Below, piece by piece: positions 29,811 through 36,739 of a DNA stretch of 36,739 nt. Origin of the DNA: a virus. Within the stretch, counting starts at the first letter, position 1. Every line of letters starts with the position of its first letter. The notes under the pieces were generated by a model. The model searched no databases. It was not told the origin of the DNA and was given only the letters and a program-made list of their open reading frames with translations. The position numbers and the translations under genes were made by a program. The stretch lies in the IMG/VR virus record IMGVR_UViG_3300028581_000113, positions 1 to 36,739 of that record. One strand, 5' to 3'.

Positions 29811-30266
29811 ATGGCTGAAGCAAGCAGAGACCAAAACAGAATACCTACTATGTTGGGGGTTTCAAGCGCTGATGGTATTACCCCAGTAGCTATTTATGTT
29901 GACCCAGTAACTCACAGGGCGTTGGTTGATATGCCAGACACAGTTAAGTTAACAAGTGCTGCGTCTTATACAACCGACACAGGAACGTCTTTAGATGTTT
30001 CTGTTTGTAATTTGTTTGTTATTACCGCACAGGCAGGTGCTTTAAAGTTTAATAACCCTAGTGGCTCTCCGATACAGGGGCAGAGATTAATGATTAGAAT
30101 AAAAGACAGTGGCGCCCCAAGAGCGTTGACTTACGATACTCAATACAGAGCACTCGGAGTTTCTTTACCAACAACAACTGTGGCAAGCAAAACTTTGTAT
30201 ATGGGATTTATTTTCAACTCCACTGACACTAAGTGGGATTGCATAGCAACAGCCCAGGAAGCATAA
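29811..30266 (+). CDS. RDQNR-repeat beta protein of fibre module
   Basis: A 151-residue protein. Residues 5-42 are the third RD-NR unit (SRDQNRIPTMLGVSSADGITPVAIYVDP). Then a beta-sandwich domain follows (SAASYTTDTGTSLDVSVCNLFVITAQAGALKFNNPSGSPIQGQRLMIRIKDSG, ending with FIFNSTDTKWDCIA), typical of small phage surface-exposed proteins with a tip or adhesive role. It starts 5 bases after the previous stop. Confidence 0.5.
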   Translation: MAEASRDQNRIPTMLGVSSADGITPVAIYVDPVTHRALVDMPDTVKLTSAASYTTDTGTSLDVSVCNLFVITAQAGALKFNNPSGSPIQGQRLMIRIKDSGAPRALTYDTQYRALGVSLPTTTVASKTLYMGFIFNSTDTKWDCIATAQEA

Positions 30267-30270
30267 TTAT

Positions 30271-31365
30271 ATGGCGAATCGATTTTGGGTAGGCGGAACA
30301 AATACTTGGGATGCGACCGCTGGAACAAAGTGGTCAACTACAAGTGGAGGAGCTGGAGGGGCTTCAGTCCCTGGTGTTAGCGATGACGTCTTTTTTAACG
30401 CTGCCTCGGGAACCTGCACAGTAACACTAGGAGCAGACGTGTCCGTGATCTCAGTAGACTTCTATGGCAATATTTCATTTAATGCTTCCACATACAACAT
30501 CACAACAGCGGGAACTTTTGCTTACGGTTTTAGCAGCCCAACATCGTTTTTAATGGGAAGTGGTTTGTGGACAATAGGGGGAAATCTAAACATAACCTCT
30601 CCAACTGCTACATCGTCAGCTGGGACAGCAAATATAAAAATGCTTGGAAATGGTGGAGTCAACATTGGACTGCCAATTGCATTAAACCAGGTGTGGTTTG
30701 TTGGGACAGGTAGTTCTGGAACTAACCCAGTTTATTTAAGTGTTGATGACGGATGCACAATTAGCGAACTAAAACTAAGTGCTGGCTGTTTTGTTTCTAG
30801 CGTACCTGATAAAACAACAACGATAAACAGCTTCACATCGCTGGGAACATCTGGAAATAAAGCCACAATAACAACAATAAACCCTGGTCAAGTCGGAGAA
30901 GGTGCAACTTATGAAATTGTTAACCCAGGAACAGGATATTCAGCGGCAGGCTATATGTTACTAGAAGCAGGTTCACATAACCCTTTTGGATTGGACCCAG
31001 GCAACTCCTATTTTGAAGTAGCAACAGTAGATGGAAACGGAGCAGTTTTAACCCTAGGTTTTGTGGGTCTTCAATATTGTTTGCTTCCTGGGGACATTAT
31101 AACTGACACAGGAACTGGAGGAGCAACTGGAACTGGGTTTAGTGTTAGAATTTTAACAATATCCGACCAAACATCTAGGCAGTCTCATTTTTCAAAGGCG
31201 AGTGGAAATGTTGACTTCACAAACACTAATTTTTACGCATCAACATTTGAGGGAGGAGCTACATTTAAGGCTCCCATTAAGGACGGAAACTTAGACCTCG
31301 GATATAACAGTGGAATAGATTTTTCGAACGGACAAACTGGGCAATTTTTACAATTTTTTAATTAA
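30271..31365 (+). CDS. Fibre/adhesin-like protein with N-terminal RFWVGG domain
   Basis: A 364-residue beta-rich protein beginning MANRFWVGGTNTWDATAGTKWSTTSGGAGG, a start shared by many phage tail-fibre and head-fibre proteins (RxWVGGTGTWDxxxxxxWSxxSGG). The middle has repeated short strands consistent with a beta-helix or parallel beta solenoid (GSGLWTIGGNLNITSPTATSS), and Ser/Thr/Gly dominate. It is a probable structural adhesin in the fibre module. Confidence 0.6.
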   Translation: MANRFWVGGTNTWDATAGTKWSTTSGGAGGASVPGVSDDVFFNAASGTCTVTLGADVSVISVDFYGNISFNASTYNITTAGTFAYGFSSPTSFLMGSGLWTIGGNLNITSPTATSSAGTANIKMLGNGGVNIGLPIALNQVWFVGTGSSGTNPVYLSVDDGCTISELKLSAGCFVSSVPDKTTTINSFTSLGTSGNKATITTINPGQVGEGATYEIVNPGTGYSAAGYMLLEAGSHNPFGLDPGNSYFEVATVDGNGAVLTLGFVGLQYCLLPGDIITDTGTGGATGTGFSVRILTISDQTSRQSHFSKASGNVDFTNTNFYASTFEGGATFKAPIKDGNLDLGYNSGIDFSNGQTGQFLQFFN

Positions 31366-31377
31366 ATAACAACTAAT

Positions 31378-31692
31378 ATGAAACAGACAATTACAACCGT
31401 AGATTTCGCAAATACCCCAGCCATTGTAACTAGCGCTGGTGTAGCTTTAGCAGACGCTTCCCCAGCGGGTCGTGCAGGGTGGCAAATTCAAAACGTAGGA
31501 ACAAATCCTTTATTCGTAAACTTAGGAGGGACAGCCTCCGCAACTGTTTACCATTTCGTTTTAAAAGGCGGAACAGGCGACAGTGATGGTTTGGGTGCTT
31601 CTTTCTCACAGTTTGGTCCTTGTGTATTTCAAGGTGCTATATCTGTAGCAGGAACATCACCAAAATTTGTAGTATTAGAACATAAAGAATAA
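31378..31692 (+). CDS. Small beta-sandwich fibre-module protein
   Basis: A 104-residue protein. RAGWQIQNVGTNPLFVNLGGTASATVYHFVLKGG and GAISVAGTSPKFVVLEHKE resemble a small beta-sandwich domain found in phage structural regions, often as a hinge or tip in fibres. It lies between two fibre-type genes. Confidence 0.6.
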   Translation: MKQTITTVDFANTPAIVTSAGVALADASPAGRAGWQIQNVGTNPLFVNLGGTASATVYHFVLKGGTGDSDGLGASFSQFGPCVFQGAISVAGTSPKFVVLEHKE

Positions 31693-31696
31693 CTAT

Positions 31697-32176
31697 ATGA
31701 TTACAGTGCCAGAAAACGAAATAGTGTTACCAAATGAATTGCAGATAAAAATAGAAAAGGCTCGAAATAATGTGACAATTATGGAGGGCGAGTTTGTTAG
31801 GTTAAAGGGTTTAGTAACCGCCGAGACTTATACAATAAATGAGCTAGCCAAACAAAAAGCAGAGCTAAACAATGAGCTAGAGGGTTTTGAAGCAAGAAGT
31901 GTCGCAGCAAAAAATGAACTTGAAACAGTAAATAATCAGTTAGTAGTGGCTAGTGATAAACTAGAAAAAATGAAGGCTGAAATAAGCGAACTAACCTTGC
32001 TTGAGGAAAAAATAAAAGAAAGAAACAAAGAAAATATCAACGAAATAAACACAAAAAATCGTGCCATTGAAATAAAAACACTTCACCAAGAAGAAAAAGC
32101 TAAGGAACTATTAGAACGAGAAAACGTTGTTATTGCTAAAGAAGAAAAGTTTAAATCATTTTTGTTAAACATTTAA
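31697..32176 (+). CDS. Coiled-coil protein of fibre module
   Basis: A 159-residue protein, almost entirely helical (KAELNNELEGFEARSVAAKNELETVNNQLVVASDKLEKMKAEISELTLLEEKIKERNKENINEINTK). Its composition and heptad-like spacing resemble those of the protein at 28839, so a duplicated role as oligomeric spacer or fibre assembly factor is possible. Start 4 bases after the preceding stop. Confidence 0.5.
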   Translation: MITVPENEIVLPNELQIKIEKARNNVTIMEGEFVRLKGLVTAETYTINELAKQKAELNNELEGFEARSVAAKNELETVNNQLVVASDKLEKMKAEISELTLLEEKIKERNKENINEINTKNRAIEIKTLHQEEKAKELLERENVVIAKEEKFKSFLLNI

Positions 32177-32180
32177 GTAT

Positions 32181-32417
32181 ATGTCAGCAGTTCAAGCAGG
32201 TTTAAATACAACAGATGTATCGGGACTAGCCACAGAGGAAACCGCACAAGCTATTGCTGGACTAGTTACCGAGCCATATAACACTGTCGAGGTGCAATAT
32301 ACAGACGAAACAAAAGAAGTAATAAGTTCAGTAGTTTATAAAATGGGTGCAACAGTTGTAGCCACAATCACTGCCACATACCCAACCACATCTAAAGAAA
32401 TTTATACTACATTATAA
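32181..32417 (+). CDS. Small protein before the large fibre gene
   Basis: A 78-residue protein (MSAVQAGLNTTDVSGLATEETAQA) ending in a beta part (VEVQYTDETKEVISSVVYKMGATVVATITATYPTTSKEIYTTL). Its stop TAA overlaps the next ATG by one base (TAATG). Possibly a fibre-base or assembly protein; not recognised. Confidence 0.45.
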   Translation: MSAVQAGLNTTDVSGLATEETAQAIAGLVTEPYNTVEVQYTDETKEVISSVVYKMGATVVATITATYPTTSKEIYTTL

Positions 32418-35400
32418 TGCCTTTTAAATGGAACCCCACAACTCAAAAATTTGACTTAGTAAGAGGAATAAACCCTCTAAGAGCTGGTGCTGTTCAATTT
32501 GATACAGCCCACACTCCTCTCAGCTCCGCCCCTGGTCTTATTCAGTGGAATCAAGCTGATGGAACTTATGATATGGGGCTTTTGAATAGCTCTGTTCTTC
32601 AGGTTGGGCAAGAGATGATGTTCTTTGGCAAGGCTCAAGGAGCAATTGCTAACGGAGATGTTTGCGAATTTGCTGGTGTTCAAGGGGACCACATCCTAAT
32701 TAAAAAGGCAGTAGGCTCTGAAATAGAAACTAACCCTCATTATTTAGTCGGTGTAGCCACTGAAAATATTGCTAATGGAGCTTTTGGTTATGTTACTTGG
32801 TTCGGTAAAGTAAATGATATTTATACTAAAACACCTGCCAACCAAGACAGTGCCAACTGGCTAGCTGGTGATATTCTTTACTTCAACAATGTAACAGGGC
32901 AGATGACTAAAACAATGCCATCTGTTCCTAATCGTATTATAACAGTTGCTGCTGTCATTAAAGAACAAACAGGAGCTAGTGAGAACGGTAAAATTATTGT
33001 TCGTCCAACTATCGGAACTAAACTTCAGGACTTGGATGATGTAAACGGAACTCCGCTAACTACTTCTGGTCAAATACCAGTATGGAATAATACAGGAAAA
33101 TATTTTGATTTTACTTCAAATATTTTAACTGACTACGTTCCATATCGTGAAGCAACTGCTGATGTTAACTTAGGCTCTTATAGTCTTTTTGCTAATACTA
33201 CAGGGGCTAAGTTTAGTCAGTTCGGACCAGACCCAATATCTACAACATTAACCGATGCTGTAGACGGTTTAATGTCAATAAAACAGTCATCTGCCACATC
33301 AGGAACTATTAGAGGTTTAACTGGCGTCGGAGAATTTACTGGTGCTTTAGCTTCCATCTCTAGCATAGGTGGAGTAGATGGTCTTGCTTATACAACAGCC
33401 GCATCTTCAGGAAATTTAACCGCAACTACTAGTGGTGGAGGTCTTAGAAATAGATATATCGCAGGTCATTATGGGGCAGGATTATTAACCCAAGCGAGTG
33501 CTGTTTCAGGCGGAATTACAAATTCAACAACTGGTGGAAATATTACAGACGCAGCGTCATTCCACGCAGAAAGCCCAACAGTAAAATCAGGCTCAACTTG
33601 GGGTTCTCATTCTGGTCTTTGGGTTAGAGGTGGCTCTATATCAGGTACTATTACTAATAGATACGGTTTGAGGGTAGATACTCTAACAGGCGGAACAAAT
33701 AAATATGGTGTTTATGTTCAGTCAGATAATTCTTATTTCGGTGGTAATGTTGGGATTGGAACAACGAATCCAGTCTCAATATTGGATATAAAAAGTCCAA
33801 TTACTCCAATTCTAACTTTATCATCTGGCTCTGCCACCATTCTTGCAGGTAATATTGTTTCATCAATCGATACTTATATACCAAATGAGGGCTCTGGAAT
33901 AACAAACAGAATAATATCTTCAATCCAATCTATCGCTGATGTTAATTATGAGGGAACTCAAGCTCCTACGTCATTAGCTTTCCTAACTCAGTCAGCGGGA
34001 GGTGTTGCAGTTAGCGAAAAAGTAAGAATTAATGCCAGTGGCAACGTTGGGATTGGAACAACTGCCCCAGCCTATAGTTTAGACGTTAAAGGATTAACTG
34101 CCACATCAGGTATTCGAGCTGACGTTGGTTTTGATATAAACCCAGTTGCTACACCTGGAGCGTTTACTGGAACAGTTTCATCAGGCGGAGCAGTTGATAC
34201 TGGACTTCATTATTACTACATAACTTACTACACAGCAGTCGGAGAAACAGCTATCAGCATTGTAACTGGTGGAAGTGTAACAACAACCTCAGGAAATAAT
34301 ACCGTTACTCTTACACTACCAGTTTCAACTGATTATCGAGTTGTTGGAAGAAAAATTTACAGAAGTAAGGTTGGTTCAGGCACAGAATATTTTCTTGCAA
34401 CTATCGCAAATAATGTTGGTGTTTCTTATGTTGATACAGCGGCAGATTCAACTTTAACAACTGGAGCTGGAACTGCTGCTAGCAGAGAAAACACAACTTC
34501 AAAATATCTTACGTTAAGAGGAACTCCTTTGATGCTCGCTGGTTCCAACACAACTTATTTAGGGGTCAATTCTCTTATATCTCAAACAACTGGATCATAT
34601 AACACTGGGTTTGGTGCTTCTGTTATGACTCACGTTACTACTGGAACCAATAACGTTGGTATTGGTTATTCAATAATGTTGAATGGTAACGGTTCTCAAA
34701 ACGTTGGGATCGGACCATATGCTTTAAGGTCTGGCGTTGCCAATACTAATAGTTATAATGTCGGAATTGGTGTTTGTTCTCTTTTTGACTTAGCTGTAAA
34801 TAACCCTGGTAACACTGCGGTTGGTAATTATTCAGGTAGAGGTGCTCAAGGAAGTAATAATATTTTCTTTGGTAACTATGCTGGTTTTCAAACATCTAAT
34901 CGAACAGTAGGAGCGCAAAATATTGCCATTGGTTATTACGCAGGAAGAGTTCTCGGAACTGGTGCAAATAACATCTTAATCGGCAACCAAGTAGAATTAG
35001 CAAGTCCAACAACATCAGATCAATTAAACTTAGGAAATGTTATTTATGCCACTGGACTAGCGACTGGCTCAACTCCTAGTGCCACAAGTAAGGTCGGTAT
35101 TGGAACTTCAACCCCTGATTCCACACTTCAAGTAGTAGGAGATGCTAGATTTGGTGAAGATACAGCTAGCTATTCCGAGTTTGAGTCAGACGGAACTTTA
35201 ATCTTGCACGGAGCAGCTACCACTTACGAAGATTTAACTAGCCCCGCTCTTGCTTTAAAGGTTAAAGGAACTGGTATTGAAGTCAATGATTCTGAGAACA
35301 CAATGGATTTTCAAGCCACGGCTGATTACTCTGACGACTATCTCTATACCAACTTTCAGATGTCGCATACAAAGGAGATGGATACTCGTATTAATCTCCA

Positions 35401-35746
35401 TATCCACTGGGAGCAGACTGAGAATATATTGCCAAACTTCTTGTTTGAATATCGCTGGCAGACACAATGCGCAGAGAAAACTACTGATTGGACTAAATTG
35501 CCAGTAACCACCAGTGCTTGCTCTTTCGCAGGAACTACACTCAACCAAATCTCTTTTGGTGAAGCGATATCTATTAGTGGAGAAAACTTATCTGACATAT
35601 TACAAATCAGACTTTATAGAGATACAGCGAATGACAGTGGCGAGTTCAGTGGGGTTGATACTTATTCAACCACAGCTAGTGTAGTATTTGTAGATGTTCA
35701 TTATCTTAGAAATTCTCTTGGTAGCCACGATGAATTTAATAAATAA
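32417..35746 (+). CDS. Large tail fibre / receptor-binding protein
   Basis: A 1109-residue protein, the largest in the window. Residues about 1-210 form a beta-rich attachment region (VQFDTAHTPLSSAPGLIQWNQADGTYDMG). A shaft region with Gly/Ser/Thr repeats follows. GNVGIGTTNPVSILDIK and GNVGIGTTAPAYSLDVKG are two copies of the GNVGIGTT-P unit used in phage fibre shafts. About 720-870 has trimeric-adhesin-head-like strands (NTGFGASVM, NNVGIGYSIM, QNVGIGPYAL, NTAVGNYSG, NNIFFGNYAG, QNIAIGYYAG). The last 180 residues (from about 930) are a folded domain with INLHIHW and SGVDTYSTTASVVFVDVHYLRNSLGS, probably the receptor-binding tip. No S74 chaperone ending is seen. Confidence 0.7.
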   Translation: MPFKWNPTTQKFDLVRGINPLRAGAVQFDTAHTPLSSAPGLIQWNQADGTYDMGLLNSSVLQVGQEMMFFGKAQGAIANGDVCEFAGVQGDHILIKKAVGSEIETNPHYLVGVATENIANGAFGYVTWFGKVNDIYTKTPANQDSANWLAGDILYFNNVTGQMTKTMPSVPNRIITVAAVIKEQTGASENGKIIVRPTIGTKLQDLDDVNGTPLTTSGQIPVWNNTGKYFDFTSNILTDYVPYREATADVNLGSYSLFANTTGAKFSQFGPDPISTTLTDAVDGLMSIKQSSATSGTIRGLTGVGEFTGALASISSIGGVDGLAYTTAASSGNLTATTSGGGLRNRYIAGHYGAGLLTQASAVSGGITNSTTGGNITDAASFHAESPTVKSGSTWGSHSGLWVRGGSISGTITNRYGLRVDTLTGGTNKYGVYVQSDNSYFGGNVGIGTTNPVSILDIKSPITPILTLSSGSATILAGNIVSSIDTYIPNEGSGITNRIISSIQSIADVNYEGTQAPTSLAFLTQSAGGVAVSEKVRINASGNVGIGTTAPAYSLDVKGLTATSGIRADVGFDINPVATPGAFTGTVSSGGAVDTGLHYYYITYYTAVGETAISIVTGGSVTTTSGNNTVTLTLPVSTDYRVVGRKIYRSKVGSGTEYFLATIANNVGVSYVDTAADSTLTTGAGTAASRENTTSKYLTLRGTPLMLAGSNTTYLGVNSLISQTTGSYNTGFGASVMTHVTTGTNNVGIGYSIMLNGNGSQNVGIGPYALRSGVANTNSYNVGIGVCSLFDLAVNNPGNTAVGNYSGRGAQGSNNIFFGNYAGFQTSNRTVGAQNIAIGYYAGRVLGTGANNILIGNQVELASPTTSDQLNLGNVIYATGLATGSTPSATSKVGIGTSTPDSTLQVVGDARFGEDTASYSEFESDGTLILHGAATTYEDLTSPALALKVKGTGIEVNDSENTMDFQATADYSDDYLYTNFQMSHTKEMDTRINLHIHWEQTENILPNFLFEYRWQTQCAEKTTDWTKLPVTTSACSFAGTTLNQISFGEAISISGENLSDILQIRLYRDTANDSGEFSGVDTYSTTASVVFVDVHYLRNSLGSHDEFNK

Positions 35747-35757
35747 CTAATAATTTT

Positions 35758-35952
35758 ATGGAACAAACAATCGAAAATGGACAAGTAGTCCAGACAACAA
35801 CAATTGATTTAGCTACATTTATCCAGCAAAAAACTGAAGAAATAAATATGGCTTTAATGGAAAAAACAAACATCGAACAAAGACTAGCTAATCTAGCTGA
35901 TGAGCTAAATAGCTTATTGCCAGTAGAGCCAACACCAGAACCAACAAACTAA
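35758..35952 (+). CDS. Small helical protein after fibre gene
   Basis: A 64-residue protein (MEQTIENGQVVQTTTIDLATF) with a helical middle (LMEKTNIEQRLANLADELNSLL) and a Pro-rich end. Small helical proteins after fibre genes sometimes act as fibre chaperones or caps. Function unknown. Confidence 0.45.
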   Translation: MEQTIENGQVVQTTTIDLATFIQQKTEEINMALMEKTNIEQRLANLADELNSLLPVEPTPEPTN

Positions 35953-35964
35953 TTAACTGGTCAA

Positions 35965-35994
35965 TGTAGATTCTCTCGGTAGAGTAGAACTACA
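35965..35994 (+). other. Strong intergenic hairpin between fibre and lysis genes
   Basis: TGTAG/CTACA, TTCT/AGAA and CTC/GAG pair in series (12 bp with one bulge and one extra base) around a GGTA loop. No T's follow. It is placed at the boundary between the fibre module and the small membrane-protein cassette, like the other U-less hairpins of this genome. Confidence 0.6.
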
Positions 35995-36006
35995 ACCAAC
36001 AAAAAT

Positions 36007-36198
36007 ATGTTTAAGTATGAAATGACAGCAGAGCAAGCAAACATCCTATTAGACATCATCAATCGCACACAGTTTTCAGGAGTTGATGGTGCTAATACAA
36101 TTCTAGGATTAGTAAATTTATTAAAAAGCCCTAGCAATTTAGAAGAACTAGAAAAAGAACAGTTTGATAAATTAAAGGGGAAATTTGAGAAGAAATAA
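36007..36198 (+). CDS. Small helical protein of lysis-type cassette
   Basis: A 63-residue helical protein (MFKYEMTAEQANILLDIINR, then NTILGLVNLLKSPSNLEELEKEQFDKLKGKFEKK) with no membrane segment. It precedes the membrane proteins by one base. Not recognised. Confidence 0.45.
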   Translation: MFKYEMTAEQANILLDIINRTQFSGVDGANTILGLVNLLKSPSNLEELEKEQFDKLKGKFEKK

Positions 36199-36199
36199 T

Positions 36200-36361
36200 A
36201 TGGAAATATTTAAATCAGCATCAAAGTTAGTTTTTATCCTGATAACTGTTGCCCTTTGCATCTTTACCGCTATGGGTATTGTTAGTGGAGAAATGTTTTT
36301 TACAGCAGTCGGAATGGTTTTCGGCTACTACTTTAAGTCAGTTGAACAGCCAAAACTATGA
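36200..36361 (+). CDS. Holin-like membrane protein, two spans
   Basis: A 53-residue protein with an apolar segment at 9-27 (KLVFILITVALCIFTAMGIV) and a second at 32-45 (FFTAVGMVFGYYF) followed by a short polar tail. The VGMVFGYYFKS ending resembles small phage membrane proteins of holin type. Its TGA stop overlaps the next ATG as ATGA. It would form pores or lesions in the membrane late in infection. Confidence 0.5.
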   Translation: MEIFKSASKLVFILITVALCIFTAMGIVSGEMFFTAVGMVFGYYFKSVEQPKL

Positions 36362-36621
36362 ATGAGAAATTTAGCCCTGAAAACCAGGCATTAGAAATTA
36401 ATACACTTCAACAAAACTACAAATCTATGCAAGAGCAAAATGGCAAGGAACACTTAGAAATTAAATCAGCCTTGCTTGATTTAGGGGCTAAAATAGATAA
36501 ATTAGAAGATAAGTTTGCTGGTAAGTGGACAGAGAAGATACTTATTTGGTTAGCTATCACTGCTGGTGGCTCAGCTATTGGCTTAATTATTAGATGGGTA
36601 GTATTACTAGAAATTAAATAA
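36358..36621 (+). CDS. Coiled coil plus C-terminal membrane span, XhlA-like
   Basis: An 87-residue protein: residues 1-55 are a helical coiled-coil-like stretch (LQQNYKSMQEQNGKEHLEIKSALLDLGAKIDKLEDKF) and residues about 60-82 one membrane span (ILIWLAITAGGSAIGLIIRWVVLL). This layout matches small lysis accessory proteins of the haemolysin XhlA type. It is translationally coupled to the preceding holin-like gene. Confidence 0.5.
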   Translation: MNEKFSPENQALEINTLQQNYKSMQEQNGKEHLEIKSALLDLGAKIDKLEDKFAGKWTEKILIWLAITAGGSAIGLIIRWVVLLEIK

Positions 36622-36622
36622 T

Positions 36623-36724
36623 ATGCAATGGCTAAGGGGGACAATAAAGTGGTTTGGGTGCTTACTTTATGTAGCGATAATTCCAATAACAATTTATTTA
36701 TACAAAATTTATGAAGGATTATAA
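36623..36724 (+). CDS. 33-residue membrane protein
   Basis: A very short ORF starting MQWLRGTIKWFG with one apolar segment (CLLYVAIIPITIYLYKI). The ATG lies one base after the previous stop. Its end overlaps the protease gene start at 36711 by 14 bases. It may complete the lysis cassette, for example as a small holin or spanin-like peptide, but nothing more can be said. Confidence 0.45.
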   Translation: MQWLRGTIKWFGCLLYVAIIPITIYLYKIYEGL

Positions 36725-36739
36725 TTTAATTAGCCAAAT
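36711..36739 (+). CDS. Probable 5' end of the papain-like protease gene, cut by window
   Basis: The frame ATG AAG GAT TAT... reads MKDYNLISQ and runs off the edge at CAA AT. The left edge of the window begins with a frame reading PEDYIFGASE. Joined with one additional base (CAA ATx CCC), the reading is MKDYNLISQ-I/M-PEDYIFGASE, a natural protein start. Joined with no extra base, the frame would meet TGA after about 19 residues. Confidence 0.5.

Noticed and set aside
1-36739. Temperate lifestyle genes (integrase, repressor, excisionase)
   Set aside because: No recombinase catalytic motif or CI-like repressor was found; the HTH protein at 11216 is too small and wrongly placed to claim as a repressor.

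Overview
This window looks like an almost complete genome of a small, A+T-rich tailed bacteriophage (Caudoviricetes) of about 36.7 kb with a podovirus-like gene set. Recognisable parts are a GpA-type large terminase, a portal, a scaffold, an HK97-type major capsid protein, a head-tail adaptor, a virion protein with a lysozyme-like domain, and a fibre module. I see no tape measure, tail tube, sheath, integrase or repressor. The host cannot be named. Promoters are sigma70-like, but almost no gene has a Shine-Dalgarno sequence; starts sit in A/T-rich contexts such as AATTATATG or AAAACTATG. The standard genetic code fits.

Layout. Two opposing transcription units diverge from one control region (about 17.0-17.55 kb) and meet at a bidirectional terminator (7590-7618). 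The minus-strand unit (17.0 down to 7.6 kb) is the early/DNA unit. It runs: replication initiator with an internal iteron array (likely origin), DNA methyltransferase, ERF annealing protein, YqaJ exonuclease, HTH protein, NinG-like and NinB-like recombination proteins, a secreted 3D-domain protein, a GNA-repeat protein, an HNH protein and many small ORFs. The plus-strand unit begins with a roughly 300-nt structured leader and two small genes. Then come a GroEL and a GroES homologue, a tRNA-like element, small and large terminase, portal, a DnaJ-like CxxCxGxG protein, scaffold, capsid, decoration proteins, fibres and a lysis-like membrane cassette. It continues across the window edge into a papain-like protease, tail/adaptor proteins, an ejection-type protein and the lysozyme-like virion protein.

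The two window ends hold the two halves of one gene (MKDYNLISQ... at the right end, ...PEDYIFGASE at the left end), one base out of register. This points to a circular map cut inside that gene with about one base missing.

Most unusual content. (i) A phage chaperonin/co-chaperonin pair in a small genome, with an altered apical domain and shortened mobile loop. (ii) Three promoter-associated structured RNA elements: 17236-17529 (+), 17005-17088 (-, ending in an intrinsic terminator directly before the initiator start codon) and 14077-14153 (-). (iii) An iteron array read in all three frames inside the initiator gene. (iv) A tRNA-like element with an abnormal anticodon arm directly before the terminase genes. 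(v) A small gene interrupted by one in-frame TGA.
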